Under the pieces are notes generated by a model. That model saw only the letters and a program-made list of their open reading frames with translations, was not told where the DNA came from and searched no databases. 64,000 nucleotides of DNA from assembly GCA_012931725.1 (NCBI GenBank), contig CM022944.1, positions 31,873,641-31,937,640 of the forward strand, written 5' to 3'. Both the position numbers and the translations under genes were made by a program. Each line of letters begins with the position of its first letter. The stretch's first letter is position 1. This stretch comes from Litsea cubeba. Taxonomy: Eukaryota; Streptophyta; Magnoliopsida; Laurales; Lauraceae. Shown piece by piece: positions 1-11,514 of the stretch.

Positions 1-110
1 TCCATATCCGAATCCGACCCGATCTCCGAAAAAATATCCGAAATCCATATCCAAACGGAGCGGGTATCGGATCGGATCGGATCGGACCGGACGGAATTGC
101 CATCCCTAGG
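1..110. repeat. End of a hAT-like non-autonomous repeat (GGATCGGAT-rich)
   Basis: The stretch is built from ATCCGA and GGATCGGATC iterations and stops at GCCATCCCTAGG. Read on the minus strand this gives TAGGGATGGCAATTCCG, a start common to plant hAT-type non-autonomous elements. Only one end lies in the window, so no target duplication can be checked. A similar GGATCCGG-rich stretch lies near 63.65-63.85 kb. Confidence 0.35.
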
Positions 111-2079
111 TGAACCATCGACATGAATATAATATATATACGTACATATTTATGTAAAATATGTGACCCAATGAGTCCATCTGCAGACTTTTGAAAAGTC
201 TGCATTGAGAGTTTTGTGGTCAGACCCAATTAACTAATGAATATCCAAGGCCAAACTAGCTAAGATCTCGGTCGGGTGCAGGCTGGATTCAGGCCCATTG
301 ACATTTGAAAAGGCCACGATGGATATTAATGTCCACATTTTTTATCTCTTTGGTACATGTACACCCAACTCGCTCAACACGGTTGGAAAACTCCACAAAT
401 TGACTCTTAACTCTCCCAAGTCTTCTCATTTTAATGAAGGACCGAGTCAAATACAGGGGAGACTCAGCCGAGTCGCCTCAATTTAGTAAATTATTTACAT
501 TTGAATAATTTGATAGATAGATCTAATTTTAAACAGCTAATATTTTATTTAAAGTAAGCGTGCACGAGTCAACAATTTAAAAATCATGGTTGGAATGTGA
601 TTTAAAACGTATATTTGATATTTTACATTCGATATTTGGCCTAACAAATTATGTAATATGTAATCTTTTTTATTTATTTTCTTAATATAATATTTTCCTT
701 GTATATATAAAGTTATTAAATTGAATTCATTATCATGAATGCATGTAAATTAATATATATTTATATTTTATAAGTATTTGATCTATTTTTTAAATAATTT
801 TATAGAAGACGTTTCTCTTTGAAGTCAACCCATTGACCATATCCACCTTTTCTTTTCTTTTTCTGTATTGGATGGGTCCAGCCGATTTTTCCAACCTTGC
901 AACTCAAGCTACCTAAATCCTTATCTAACAATCCCAATGATTTGATCCCTGTACTGTGCAGTTTAGTGGCACTTCACCTCCCTAGGTCCTTCCCTCTCTC
1001 TTTCCTTTTCATTTCCTTACCTATTAACTTTTCCAACCTTCTCCACGAAACAAGGCCGGGTAGCAGTTTTTCATGAAGTTCCCTGCATTTCAGATGACCC
1101 ACCTCACCAAACAATCTCAGGTAAACTGTAATGCAAAGCGCAGATACAGATATATATATATACACACGAAACTGCAAGGCCTTGACATTTTTTATTCAAC
1201 AAAAAGAAAGACTAGGAACAAAACTTCAAAAACACAAAACCTAACAGCTCACACAAACTTAAGCAACACAAAACCATCATTTCCATTGAAACAAAAAAAT
1301 CTTAGTGACTCAAAACATTCCCACTTCCACATATTTTCCGATATTGACATTATAATTCATTTCACGTCTGCTATAGAAAAATATGCACTATCTCATTACC
1401 ATGAGAATATGTGTAAAAGCTCTATTTGAGATTTAGAAAGTAGGCTAGAGAATGCGGCGCACCGTCGCCCATGTTTTCCCTCCAAAGTCCAGAAGAGGCT
1501 GAGGCCTTTTACATTGACTCTATGGTCCCAAAAGCTCCAATTCCCCTTCAGGCCTAATTTATATGTTCACAAAGGAACGCCTATCGCCATCTGTTTCTCT
1601 CCACACATCTTTAGCCTTGGCTAATAAGGACCATCTCTAACTTAACGCTCACGGTCAGCCTCCAACTTAACTCCACTCATCCAGTTATTTATCTTCCATT
1701 GGATTTAATTATTTGAGGATGATTTTCTTCTATGATCTCTATGGGGCCCACTTTTGATCATTGAAATTCCTTTCATGCCCTTATCCTTCCATGAGCTGCA
1801 TCATGTCTAATTTTATATTCATCAAACATTTTCTCCTTGTTGGATTGAATCTCATAAAAACCTATTGTTAAAAGGCCCTTATACTTTTACGCTGTTTAAA
1901 AAGTTATATATAATTAATTAATGTGGCTCATTTTTTGCATGACCCTTACTTATGAAGAGACCTTTCTATCCATCGATCCCAATGGTACAAGCTAATTCGA
2001 GTGAGCCCTGTGAGGTAGAAAACAACATATACACAATTTGTTCATGGGTGAAAATCTTCCATCATATGAAGCTTGACAT
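111..2079. other. Intergenic, AT-rich, no gene seen
   Basis: The longest open frames here (62 to 118 codons) are low-complexity and match no family I know. No splice-consistent exon set, RNA gene or clear repeat boundary is visible. Confidence 0.5.
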
Positions 2080-2082
2080 TAA

Positions 2083-3155
2083 GGGCACGTTTGGCAACGG
2101 TCCACAGAGGGGATTCCTCGCTTTTTTTCCTCGGATTCAAAGAAAATCCAAGTTTGGTTGCAGATCCAAGCGTATGGGAAGAATCCTATTTATACATATA
2201 AGTCATCACAAGCATAGAAATCTGACGTCTGACCTGGGGAGGTCGAATTCTGAAAATCCGTGCGCTGGGGGATTTGCGGATGAACAGTAAAAAGGGCAGT
2301 AATATTTTGGTTGCCGGTTTTTGCTTTGGAAATCTATCTAATGGGTCCCACAATCACAATCCAAACCGTAAACCATGTTTAAAGTGTCCAAAACAGCTAG
2401 TACACAAAAAATCATCCGTTGATCCATCTTATATTTTGAGATATTTGTAAAAGACATCCAGATTGTTGATCCTAATTTCTGAACTGTTGTGGGGCCTGTT
2501 TGTAAAATCTGAACCATTCCAGTCTTTGCGAAAGAGGTACACTCGCCATGGGCTCAAATTTGGTAGGTTTATTCATCACAAATCATGAAAAAATTAGAAA
2601 ACATTCTTGGCCGTTGATCATTCATAGTGCCAAAAACAACCCAACTGTTGCCAAACGTGCATACTCAGGCGATAATTTGAGGTGACTGCTTTTTATATTG
2701 GAAACCTATCTAATGGGTCCAACAATCAAGATCCAAACCATTCATCATGTTTATAATGTTGAAAATGGCAGGTAGGTCAATTTTTAGCCGTTGATCCATC
2801 TTATATTTTGAAATATTTTCAAAATATCCAACAACCTAAAAATATAATTTTTAATTTCTGTGGGATTCATAATGAAAATCAGATCCGTTGATAATATGTA
2901 GAAGGCCCAAAATGGCTATGGGTTCAAATCTTATGGCTTGATTCATCTCGAATAGTGAGAAAATGGCACGTTGATCTCTGACCGTTGGATGTTGCATATG
3001 TTAATCTACAGATTCTTTGCCTTTGCCAAACGTGGAATGCACAAAAACTTCTGCATGAGACATCCTTGCTGTGCATAACTTCGTATAGGAAGAAGGAAAG
3101 AATCCTCTAAACAGCGGATTCCTCCCCCTACCAAGGACTGTTGCCAAATGTGCCC
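2083..3155. mobile_element. PIF/Harbinger non-autonomous element (Tourist-like)
   Basis: The element starts GGGCACGTTTGGCAAC and ends in the near-perfect complement (GTTGCCAAATGTGCCC). It is flanked on both sides by the 3-bp duplication TAA (2080-2082 and 3156-3158). A TTA/TAA target site and GG(G/C)..GTTTGG termini are diagnostic of PIF/Harbinger. The 1.07-kb body has no long frame, so it is non-autonomous and would need a transposase in trans. Internal stretches such as 'AATGGGTCCCACAATCA' (about 2340) and a diverged copy near 2710 show an internal duplication. Confidence 0.85.
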
Positions 3156-3158
3156 TAA

Positions 3159-3836
3159 AGTTATATAAGACTGATACTGGGTTGGCTTTTGTTGATTATT
3201 TATTTATTTATTTGCTTGCTTCGTATACAAGTAATTAGGATGAAAGCTTTTTCTATAATATTTATTTTTTATTTTTTATTTTTTCTTGGGAAGCACTCTA
3301 GTGTTTTATTGTAGGCATAGGAGAACTCAGATGGAATTGAGTCACTAAAAATCAGATGGCATAGACATGGATTAGCAATCCAATCTAAAATCATGATACC
3401 CTATAGATTCTGTGCAATTTTCATATTTATTTTAATTAAGTCATATCCATTGAATTTTTACAGAGGACTTTAAGATTTAGATATTCACAAAAAATTTAAC
3501 TTTTCAAGACCACTACATGATCTTACACGTTTACACACTTTGAACTTAATTAATGCCATGGAACGAATGGATGATAGATAGATACTTTGCTTATCATCTA
3601 TATCACATTGACAATATACAATGGACATTAAATTTTGCGGTTGGCTGACATCACATAGCCTTCATATGTTTGACAGTCCAGTAAACTCTATCATACATGC
3701 GTCTTATTTTCTAAAACCGTGTGAGATAATCCTTTTGCCAAAGTAGTAAAAGACTAGGATTGATCGTGGAATGAACTGTCAAAGCGATTTTGATCACAGT
3801 CTTTTGCAAATGTAACTAATTAAAATAAGAGCCCTG
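3159..3836. other. Intergenic, no gene seen
   Basis: AT-rich sequence with a short TTTA microsatellite near 3.2 kb. Nothing codes convincingly in either direction. Confidence 0.5.
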
Positions 3837-3973
3837 CTATATGGACTAACCCATGGACCAATCCATGGACTAATCCCATGGTTTTGGGGGGAAAATCACC
3901 TGAAATTAGGTGATTTTCCCCCCAAAACTATGGGGTCTGTCCATGGACTAACTCCATGAGTTAGTCCATGTAG
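3837..3973. mobile_element. Fold-back MITE, 137 bp
   Basis: The ends CTATATGGACTAAC and GTTAGTCCATGTAG are inverted repeats, and the whole unit folds on itself around AATCACCTGAAATTAGGTGATT at about 3894-3915, with a GGGGGG/CCCCCC stem beside the loop. No superfamily can be assigned because the target duplication is not clear. Confidence 0.65.
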
Positions 3974-4374
3974 ACTTTTTGTTAAAATAATTATACAAAG
4001 AAATCCAATCACATATTACGAGGACCCAACTATCCATTTAGACCCGATCATTCAAACTTTTAACAAAATTTATTATTACTATATATCTATATTAGCAAAA
4101 AAAAAAAAAAAAAAAAAAAAAATCAAAGAACCCTTTGTCTCTCCAAAGGTCATATGCATTTAATGGGATGTAACAACAATCTCTATGACTGTATTAAAAG
4201 ATACAATAAGGAAGACAAAAAATTAAAAAACATCTTGCCAGCACGGCCCGCCGTCCTTGCGGGCCATCTGGGCATAGCCCTACAAGCCCGGCCCGGCCCG
4301 GCCCGGCTAGTTATACATTCCTATCATGGATAGCCCGCATGTGGAGAAAGGGGCCCACACACGTGGCCCATCCA
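3974..4374. other. Spacer with A26 tract and a GGCCC-rich repeat
   Basis: It contains an A26 run at 4097-4122 and a GCCCGGCCCGGCCC-type iteration near 4290-4310, which resembles the internal ends of hAT-type repeats. No gene is visible. Confidence 0.4.
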
Positions 4375-5264
4375 CAGGGGCGGCTCGACCATTGGACAAG
4401 AAAAGCCCTTGCTTTAGGCCCCTCAAGAAATAAGGCCCCATAAAAATTATCCTTTCAAATTTAAAAAAAGCACTCAAGCAACTATCATAGTTTTTTTTTT
4501 TCTCCCAAGGCCCCATAATTGTAATTAGTATCACATCTCATTAAAGCCATCTTTTCACATTAATTTAAACAAAGCATTAAAGCAAGTGTTATCCTTCTTT
4601 TTCTCCACATAGTGTCTTTTTAAATCCTAACAAATCTCAACCCAACCTCATTGCCACTTCACCAGTGAGGTTTCTCAAATAAACGTTTCTCCACCAACGC
4701 TTTTCCATTTCACGCACTCTTTACTCTCTCACCATCTGTCTCTCTCATGGATTGACTTTCTCTATAATTAAATTTTTTTTATTTCTAAAGCAATATTCTT
4801 TAAAGATTTATTGATTTGGTTTTGTCTTCTTTTTAATAATACATGTGGATATATTCCGATAATATATGTGAGTCTTTTTTTATAATATATGTTAATCATA
4901 ACCCACTAACTCAAATATAATCCATTTTTTTTCATAACGAAAAAGCTGGATCAAATTCAAAATTCATCTACATTTACAATCTTTATGGCCAATAATGATA
5001 AATCACTAAATCAGGTTTTATTGTTTTATGATTTTAAGATTTTTTTAATTTCATGCTTGTATTGAATGTTTATTATAGTTAGTATTCATTTTACTTATAA
5101 ATATTATTAGTTATAATTTATAAATGATAAATATATCTATTAGAAAATACGAATCCGAAAGCTCAAAACTTAAAAAAAAAAAAAAAAGGAGAAAAAAGAA
5201 TAGATAATTTAAGGCCTCATTTAGAATTGTTGCTTTAGGCCTCAAATTCTCTCGAGTCGGCCTG
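4375..5264. mobile_element. hAT non-autonomous element, 890 bp
   Basis: The left end CAGGGGCGGCTCGA and the right end TCGAGTCGGCCTG are inverted repeats. The flanks carry a perfect 8-bp duplication CCCATCCA (4367-4374 and 5265-5272), the hAT signature. Subterminal TTTAGGCCCC and GGCCTAAAGC stretches also face each other. There is no transposase frame. Its right end lies about 230 bp upstream of the TATA box of the Ca2+-ATPase gene. Confidence 0.85.
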
Positions 5265-5497
5265 CCCATCCAGCTTCTTGGACCCCACCCCCACCAGTTT
5301 AACGCGGGTTTCCCATATAGTAGAGGGAAATAACAAATTATATTGGGAAGCTGCCTTTTGGGCTGCCTGTGCGCCTGCAATACCGACCTTATGTGAATGT
5401 CCTCATGAGAATAATGACCTTTCCATCGACATGGCCGATAAATTGCACAGAAACACACCAGAACCTCCCTCTTTACTTTCGCAATTGGTTTTGCTCT

Positions 5498-5505
5498 TAT
5501 ATAAA
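5498..5505 (+). promoter_or_regulatory. TATA box of the Ca2+-ATPase gene
   Basis: TATATAAA sits 143-150 bp upstream of the ATG at 5648, which predicts transcription starting near 5530 and a leader of about 115 nt with no upstream ATG. An ACGCGG core at about 5302-5307 fits the CGCG-box consensus bound by calmodulin-binding CAMTA factors. That link is inference. Confidence 0.6.
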
Positions 5506-5647
5506 GGAAGCATCGAATCAGTTCTAGAAATCGCAACACATATCTTTCTGTTGCTTCAAAAGCCGAGGAGTCATCGCTTTTGTTTTAATCTTAAGTAAAC
5601 TGTTTCCTTGTTGTTTGTTGGGTTGATTGCTTTGGTTATCTCATTTC

Positions 5648-8600
5648 ATGGATCTTCATCCAACAAACTCTGCAGCTATAATCTTCTATTTTGTTGGCAC
5701 TAATAGGAATGGGTCCTCTAAACAACATTTGGCCAATAGATGGCATAAGGCTTTCACCATCATCTTTTCCTACAGAGTTATTCTCTCTCTTCCCAGTAAG
5801 AAACTCTCTCTCAAGAAGAAAGAAATTTGCTCTGTCGTCTCACGTAGTCCCTCCTATACCTCCCTTTATGTCCAGCCCCAAGATGATGGTAGTGATAGCA
5901 GTACTGATGCCAATGGGAATAGAAAAAATGGTAGGTTCTTCTTGCATGTTGACTCACAAGCAGTGGGCAAAATTGTCAGGGAAAAGGACATGGATTCTCT
6001 TCAGCTACTTGGAGGAATCCAAGGAATTACTGCAGCACTTGAAACGGATGCAGAGGGAGGAATACATGACAATGCAGAGGATCTCGATCGCCGAAAGGAG
6101 GTACTGGAACTAACTCTGTTCTTTGGTTGTAGTTTGTGATGTATATGGGTCGGGTTTAGGAATTTAGGTCCATTGGTTTTAGTGGAACGGCTCACAAGAA
6201 ATTCGTGCTGAGTCATTATGAGCTCACTTGATAAAATTCTAAATCGCTTGATAAAAATTTCAATTGTGATGTATATGCTACAAGATATTTTACTTTTTTT
6301 ATTTTTTTTCTTTGCTATCGGAGGGCTGGACTAATCCCTCCGGGCCCAAAGGGGAGCCGGGTAAACTCTCCTGTAGCCCCAATGTGGTAGTGCAGTTTCG
6401 AACCTATAATCTCCGGGTGCGTGGTCCTAGGCCAACTGAGCTATCTTTTGGGGTTGCAAGATATTTTACTTGAATAGGATTTGGAACCAATGTCCAATTG
6501 GTCATTTATAAAACATGAGAATAAAATGTTTGATGTTCAGACCCACCCCGATTACTGTACTCAGGGGCCATACAAGAGGCTTCCATTTATTTTGACCAGT
6601 TTAAATTAGTAATAGGTGGTTTCCAAAGGTGTTGCATTTAGCTATAAGTGAGTGGGAGCCTTAGAGGATCTGGACTCGAATCTATAATGGAACCCAATCA
6701 TGACTCTTACATGAAGTTTGGGTCAAATCTAATGGGTATTGTGAACCCACCTTCTTCAGTATCTCAAGGGATGAAGAAGAAAAATGATATTAAAAAAAAA
6801 TAACTTCACTAGTTAGATGAATGAGATAACCAAAGAATAACTATATGTGACATCTCTGATCTCACGCTGTTGTGGATCTCTACAAGTTTTATCATATATA
6901 TGTCATGTCCCTCCCCCCATCGTTGTTGTGGATCAAGCCTTTCAAAATGAACACCACCTTATTTAATTTATAAAATTGAGTATATCATTGATAACATCAT
7001 TAATACAATCTTATCTATTGTTTTATTAATTACTTTATGATATGCCTAATTTTAGGGTGGTATCAACTCCTTTTTTGAGTGGCTCAAGTTTTTATTAGGT
7101 GAACCCCATTGTGGGATCAAAACTCGTAACCACCCATCTAATGTAAGAACATTATAATAATAGTTGAAATAGTATTATCAACTTGAAAGCCCTAAATCAG
7201 ATGGATAGAAACGTCAAATGGTGGTGGTCTTGTTAATATAGAAATTAAAGGGACATTCTATTGGCACACAAAAAAATTCTCTTCACACACAATTCTTTTT
7301 TTTTTTTTTAAATTGCCTAAACTACCTTTCCCCCTTCCTCGCCTCCCAGTCGCCAGCTAGGAAGGAGACCAGTCGGCTGCCGCTGCGGCCTCTTCTTCCC
7401 TCCCACTATTTTCTCTCCCTTTTTCTTCTTCTTCCTCATGCCTCCTGCTGCCACCTGACACCATCACCGTCGACTGCCACCCCCCCCCCCCCCCCCTTCT
7501 TCCTCTCCACTTCACAGCCGCCCCCATGTCTTTCTCATTTTCCCCTTTCTCTTCTTTCTTCTCTCACACCCCCTTGCTGTCCCATGTCACCGCGCCTTCA
7601 CCGTCGCCATCGGCCGCCGGGGGGAACCATGTGTGTTCACCTGGGTGCAGGTGCACCCGGTAAATTTTAAAAACCATTTTAGAGGGATACGAGTCATACA
7701 CCCTTGGCCCGCTTAAAATTCCTTCTTGAACAACACACCCCCCCCCCCCCCCCGGGTCATACACCCCTTGGCCCACTTAAAATTCCTTCGTGAACCCCCC
7801 CCCCCCCCCCCCATTTAAAGCACCCACCCACATCAACAATTGAGAAATCCTCTCACTCTCAGTTCCCCCAAATCGAAAACCCTTGTATCTCTCCAGCCCT
7901 TCTCCCTCTCCAATGTCTATTGGAAACTCTTCATCAATGCACCAAATCAATAGTACTTCTTTCTCCCTCCCTCCCTCTCTGTTTCTCTTGCGCGTGGTTT
8001 CAAGTCGACGACTGACGAGGCTCATAACTTGCATTAGAAACATAGAAGGGGGAAGATAGACCCAACTCCAAGTAATACTCCATGCTTCGTATTTTTTTAT
8101 TTTACTATTTATTTGATGCAATCGCTGTCGAGTTAAAAATGATTTGTTCTGATTTCTTCCCTTAAAATAATGGATCTAGAATGGATTAAGCTTCATTTAT
8201 TTTATTTTATTTTATTTTATTGTTTTTTTTTTTTTTGAAACTTTTGAGTTCTCATGTGTTTCCTCACTTTTTTTTAAAGCTTTGTTTTGAATTATGTGAA
8301 AAGTGGTTTGATTTTCACACGTCCATAGTGTAAAGGCATTTTGATATCAAATGCAGTTGATTTTTGAGTAATCTGTTTGTCGATGGGGCTGGTTGTTGTT
8401 TGGTAATGTTATATTAACACAGAAACAAGCCCCTCAGAAATCAAAATTGTAAAATGTGGTTGGTGCTAGTATTTTGAGATCTTTGTTATTGGGAGTATTG
8501 CATTCATCATCTGCTAATGGGTCCTAATATTTATGCAATCACTCAAGGCACCAAATTTCTGTTCATTATCTGCTTCTTTAGGAACAGAAACTAAATTTAT

Positions 8601-11483
8601 GGAAGAAAAAAAAAACTAACTTTCTGAAGTCTGAGATCTTCCTACTATTCTCTGTGAAACAAATGATGGGATTTATGTGAAGAAAGTATTAATTTGAAAA
8701 AAACCTAACTAAGTTTTGTAATCATTTAAATGCAATACATTTTTCTCTTTTGTCATTATTAATGTGAAGAAAGTATCACAAAATAATATTTTTGGACTTT
8801 TTCAATTGCCATCTTTCCGCACCCCTCAAACGAAAATCTTGGGTCCGCCACTGGCGGCCACCAACACCACCACCGGCCACCACCAAGCGCTCCTCTTCTC
8901 TCTCTGTTTCCCCAATTTTCCCTCTCTCCGTTTCTTTCTTTTTCTCTCTCCCTCCCATCTCCTTGCTGCCATGCATGGTTTAAAATCTCGGTCTCGGTTG
9001 CGGTATCGGCCGGGCCGAAAAACCGATATCGTCGCGGATATCGGTCCATCGCGATCGTCGCGGTGTGAATTTTTTTTAATTCAAAAAAATTCGCAAAAAT
9101 ATCCAAAAAATCCAGAATATTAGAAAATGCTGGAAAACAATATTTTTTTCCATTAGTAACAACAATAAATTAAAATCTCGGTCACCTTAAGTTATGAGTC
9201 CTGTCTGTGTCGCTGTTCGCTTTCTTCTCCAGTATTTTATATAATGCAACCATTATTAATGCTCATGATCAATAAGATGAAATATCATAAATTTGACATA
9301 ATGCAACCATAATTTTGGGCAAAAACTCACACTTTTTTGTTCCAAAAGTATAGATCTATTTTAAACTAACACATTATCAATGCATTTGAACACTGAAAAA
9401 ATGTAATTGATTTCAAGAAAAGCCCCAAATTTTGAAAATAAAAAAATTTAGATCTACACTTTAAAATACTAGATTTAGGGAAAAATAAGTGAGTAACATC
9501 AAATCTAACTCAATATAAAGCATTTTGGTTCATGAATTAGTGTATTACACAATCTTTGTTACTATATCATTCCAAACATAATTAAATAGGTTTAATATCT
9601 TATCTAGCAAGTTATGATAATAATAGACATCCAAGTACAAAAATGGAAAGACAACCAGCAAAAGAGTCTTAGCTATTATGGTCAAGTATGATCCTTTTGT
9701 CTTCTTGATTGCCACTTCTCTAAAACATGCGCTTCGCAGAGGGGGTCCGGGGTATCCCCCGGCGGGGGTCGAGCTGTGTCCCTTTTTACATAGTCCTGTA
9801 ACTCCCGTTACTTATATGGTGGCTGCTGCTCTAAGGAGTATGGAGATAAGAGGAGAGGGGAAGAAGATAAAGATGGGGAAAAAGTTTAAAAAATATGGTT
9901 TTGGGGGTATTTTATATAATATTGGCCGATATTTTCAAAATATCGGCCGAGATATCGTCACAGCCGATATGAACATCATATCGGCCGATATCTCGCGATA
10001 TATTGGCGAGTTAAGATCCGGTATTGCCGATACCGATATCTCAGCAATAAGGGTAGTTTAGGCAATAAGAAAATTAAAAATTGTGTGTGAAGAGTTCTTT
10101 TTTATGTCCCAATAGAATGTCCTTCTAGAAAAGAGTCAAACAAATCTGGCAATGAGACTTTAATATATTTTTCAGTAAAAGGGTAAAAAATGTAAGAAAT
10201 AACTGCATTCTTGCAAATTAGCATTTAAAGGCAAGAAGTTCTTTGAAATTCCAAAAACGCACTTCTTGCCTGACATACCCTATTTTAAATTTTAATAGGA
10301 CATTGCAGTTCTATCGTAATTTCTTTGTCACGTGTGGGCGTCAAAATATCCACATCACGACCACTTTCTTTTTACCCAGCTAAGGGCATTGGGCCCAAAT
10401 TAGCCCACATAAGTGGAAAGAGGAGATCACAAATGTGGAAAGAGTGGCATCATTAGAGATGGATGTGTAGATAGCTAGGTGAGATCTGGGATTGCCAACC
10501 AACTTAGCAACCCTATTTTGTCACATCGAGACGAATATGAAAATGCATTGTCCAACATTTCTTTTTTTTCATCTTGCACACGTAATTAACTATTTAATAT
10601 AGCAATTAGGGGTCGTTTGTGGTAATTTACATATATAATGGATATGTAACATCATGTTTATTTGTGTTCAGTTATGCATTACATACGTAGATTTAGGTTG
10701 AAAATATTGTGTAAATAAGGCCATTTATTCTATTCACGCTAGAATAGAGGTGAAAATCACTTTCGCACCTTGCAAAATGTGTCCATACACTTTTTTTCTC
10801 GTTTCAATGATAAGTAAGGTTGCGGTATTGCAATCAAATGAGGCCCATAAAAAATCTTTCCTTTTTCCATTCCTATTGGCCCCATATTTGTAATCCAAAT
10901 TACTCAATTTGCTTATTTCCCACGAGATTTTGTAGCTGATTGTCTTTAATCTTAATTGATTTTGAGTAATTTGTGAATGTTTCTCAACATATAGATCAAA
11001 TTTTCTACACTTATGGCCCGTTTCGGGCCTGGGCCTATGTTTCTAAAGTTGGGCCAGGCCCTCATCCAGGCCCATGAACACCCCTAGGTGTTTAACTACG
11101 ATTGTCCGACTAATGCTGATAATTAATTGTAAGCACAAATGTCAAATGGTTGTTTGTAGTTGTAAATAAACAGATGCAGTCATGTGTGAAATCCTTATTT
11201 GTAAAAGCCTTCTTTGTAAATTGCTTAACGACATTAGCCACATGAGCTAAGTTTAATTGTGTGATTGTCAACTATTTAAGACTCCGAACCAAATGTCTAT
11301 ATATACCTGCGGATAACCCCAAGGGGTAGCTCAGTTGGCCTAGGACCACGGTTTGCTCCTGGAGGTTGTGGGTTCGAAACTGCGCTGCCACACTGGGGCC
11401 ACAGGGGGTTTTTACCCGGCTTTGCCTCCTGGGCCCGCAGGGATTTAGTCCGGCCCGAAGGGCTAGGACACCCTGCGTCAGCA

Positions 11484-11514
<31 letters not shown>

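Larger units (their letters stand above)
7251..10122. mobile_element. 2.9-kb inverted-repeat DNA element inside the intron
   Basis: The termini GGACATTCTATTGG at 7251 and CCAATAGAATGTCC ending at 10122 are perfect complements. The similarity runs on for about 45 bp, including a CTCTTCACACACAATT block on the left and its complement on the right. No transposase frame lies inside. The overlapping frames on both strands near 8.76-9.12 kb are compositional. I could not find a clean target duplication, so the superfamily (Mutator-like is likely from the long termini) is left open. Confidence 0.7.

Noticed and set aside
8759..9123. Overlapping frames on both strands, 60-119 codons
   Set aside because: TCTC-rich composition inside an inverted-repeat element; no conserved motif.
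11320..11390. Possible tRNA gene (A and B boxes)
   Set aside because: The head does not close as a cloverleaf, is followed by a conserved non-tRNA body and A tail, has a 17-bp target duplication and recurs at 6.3 and 16.3 kb: a SINE.
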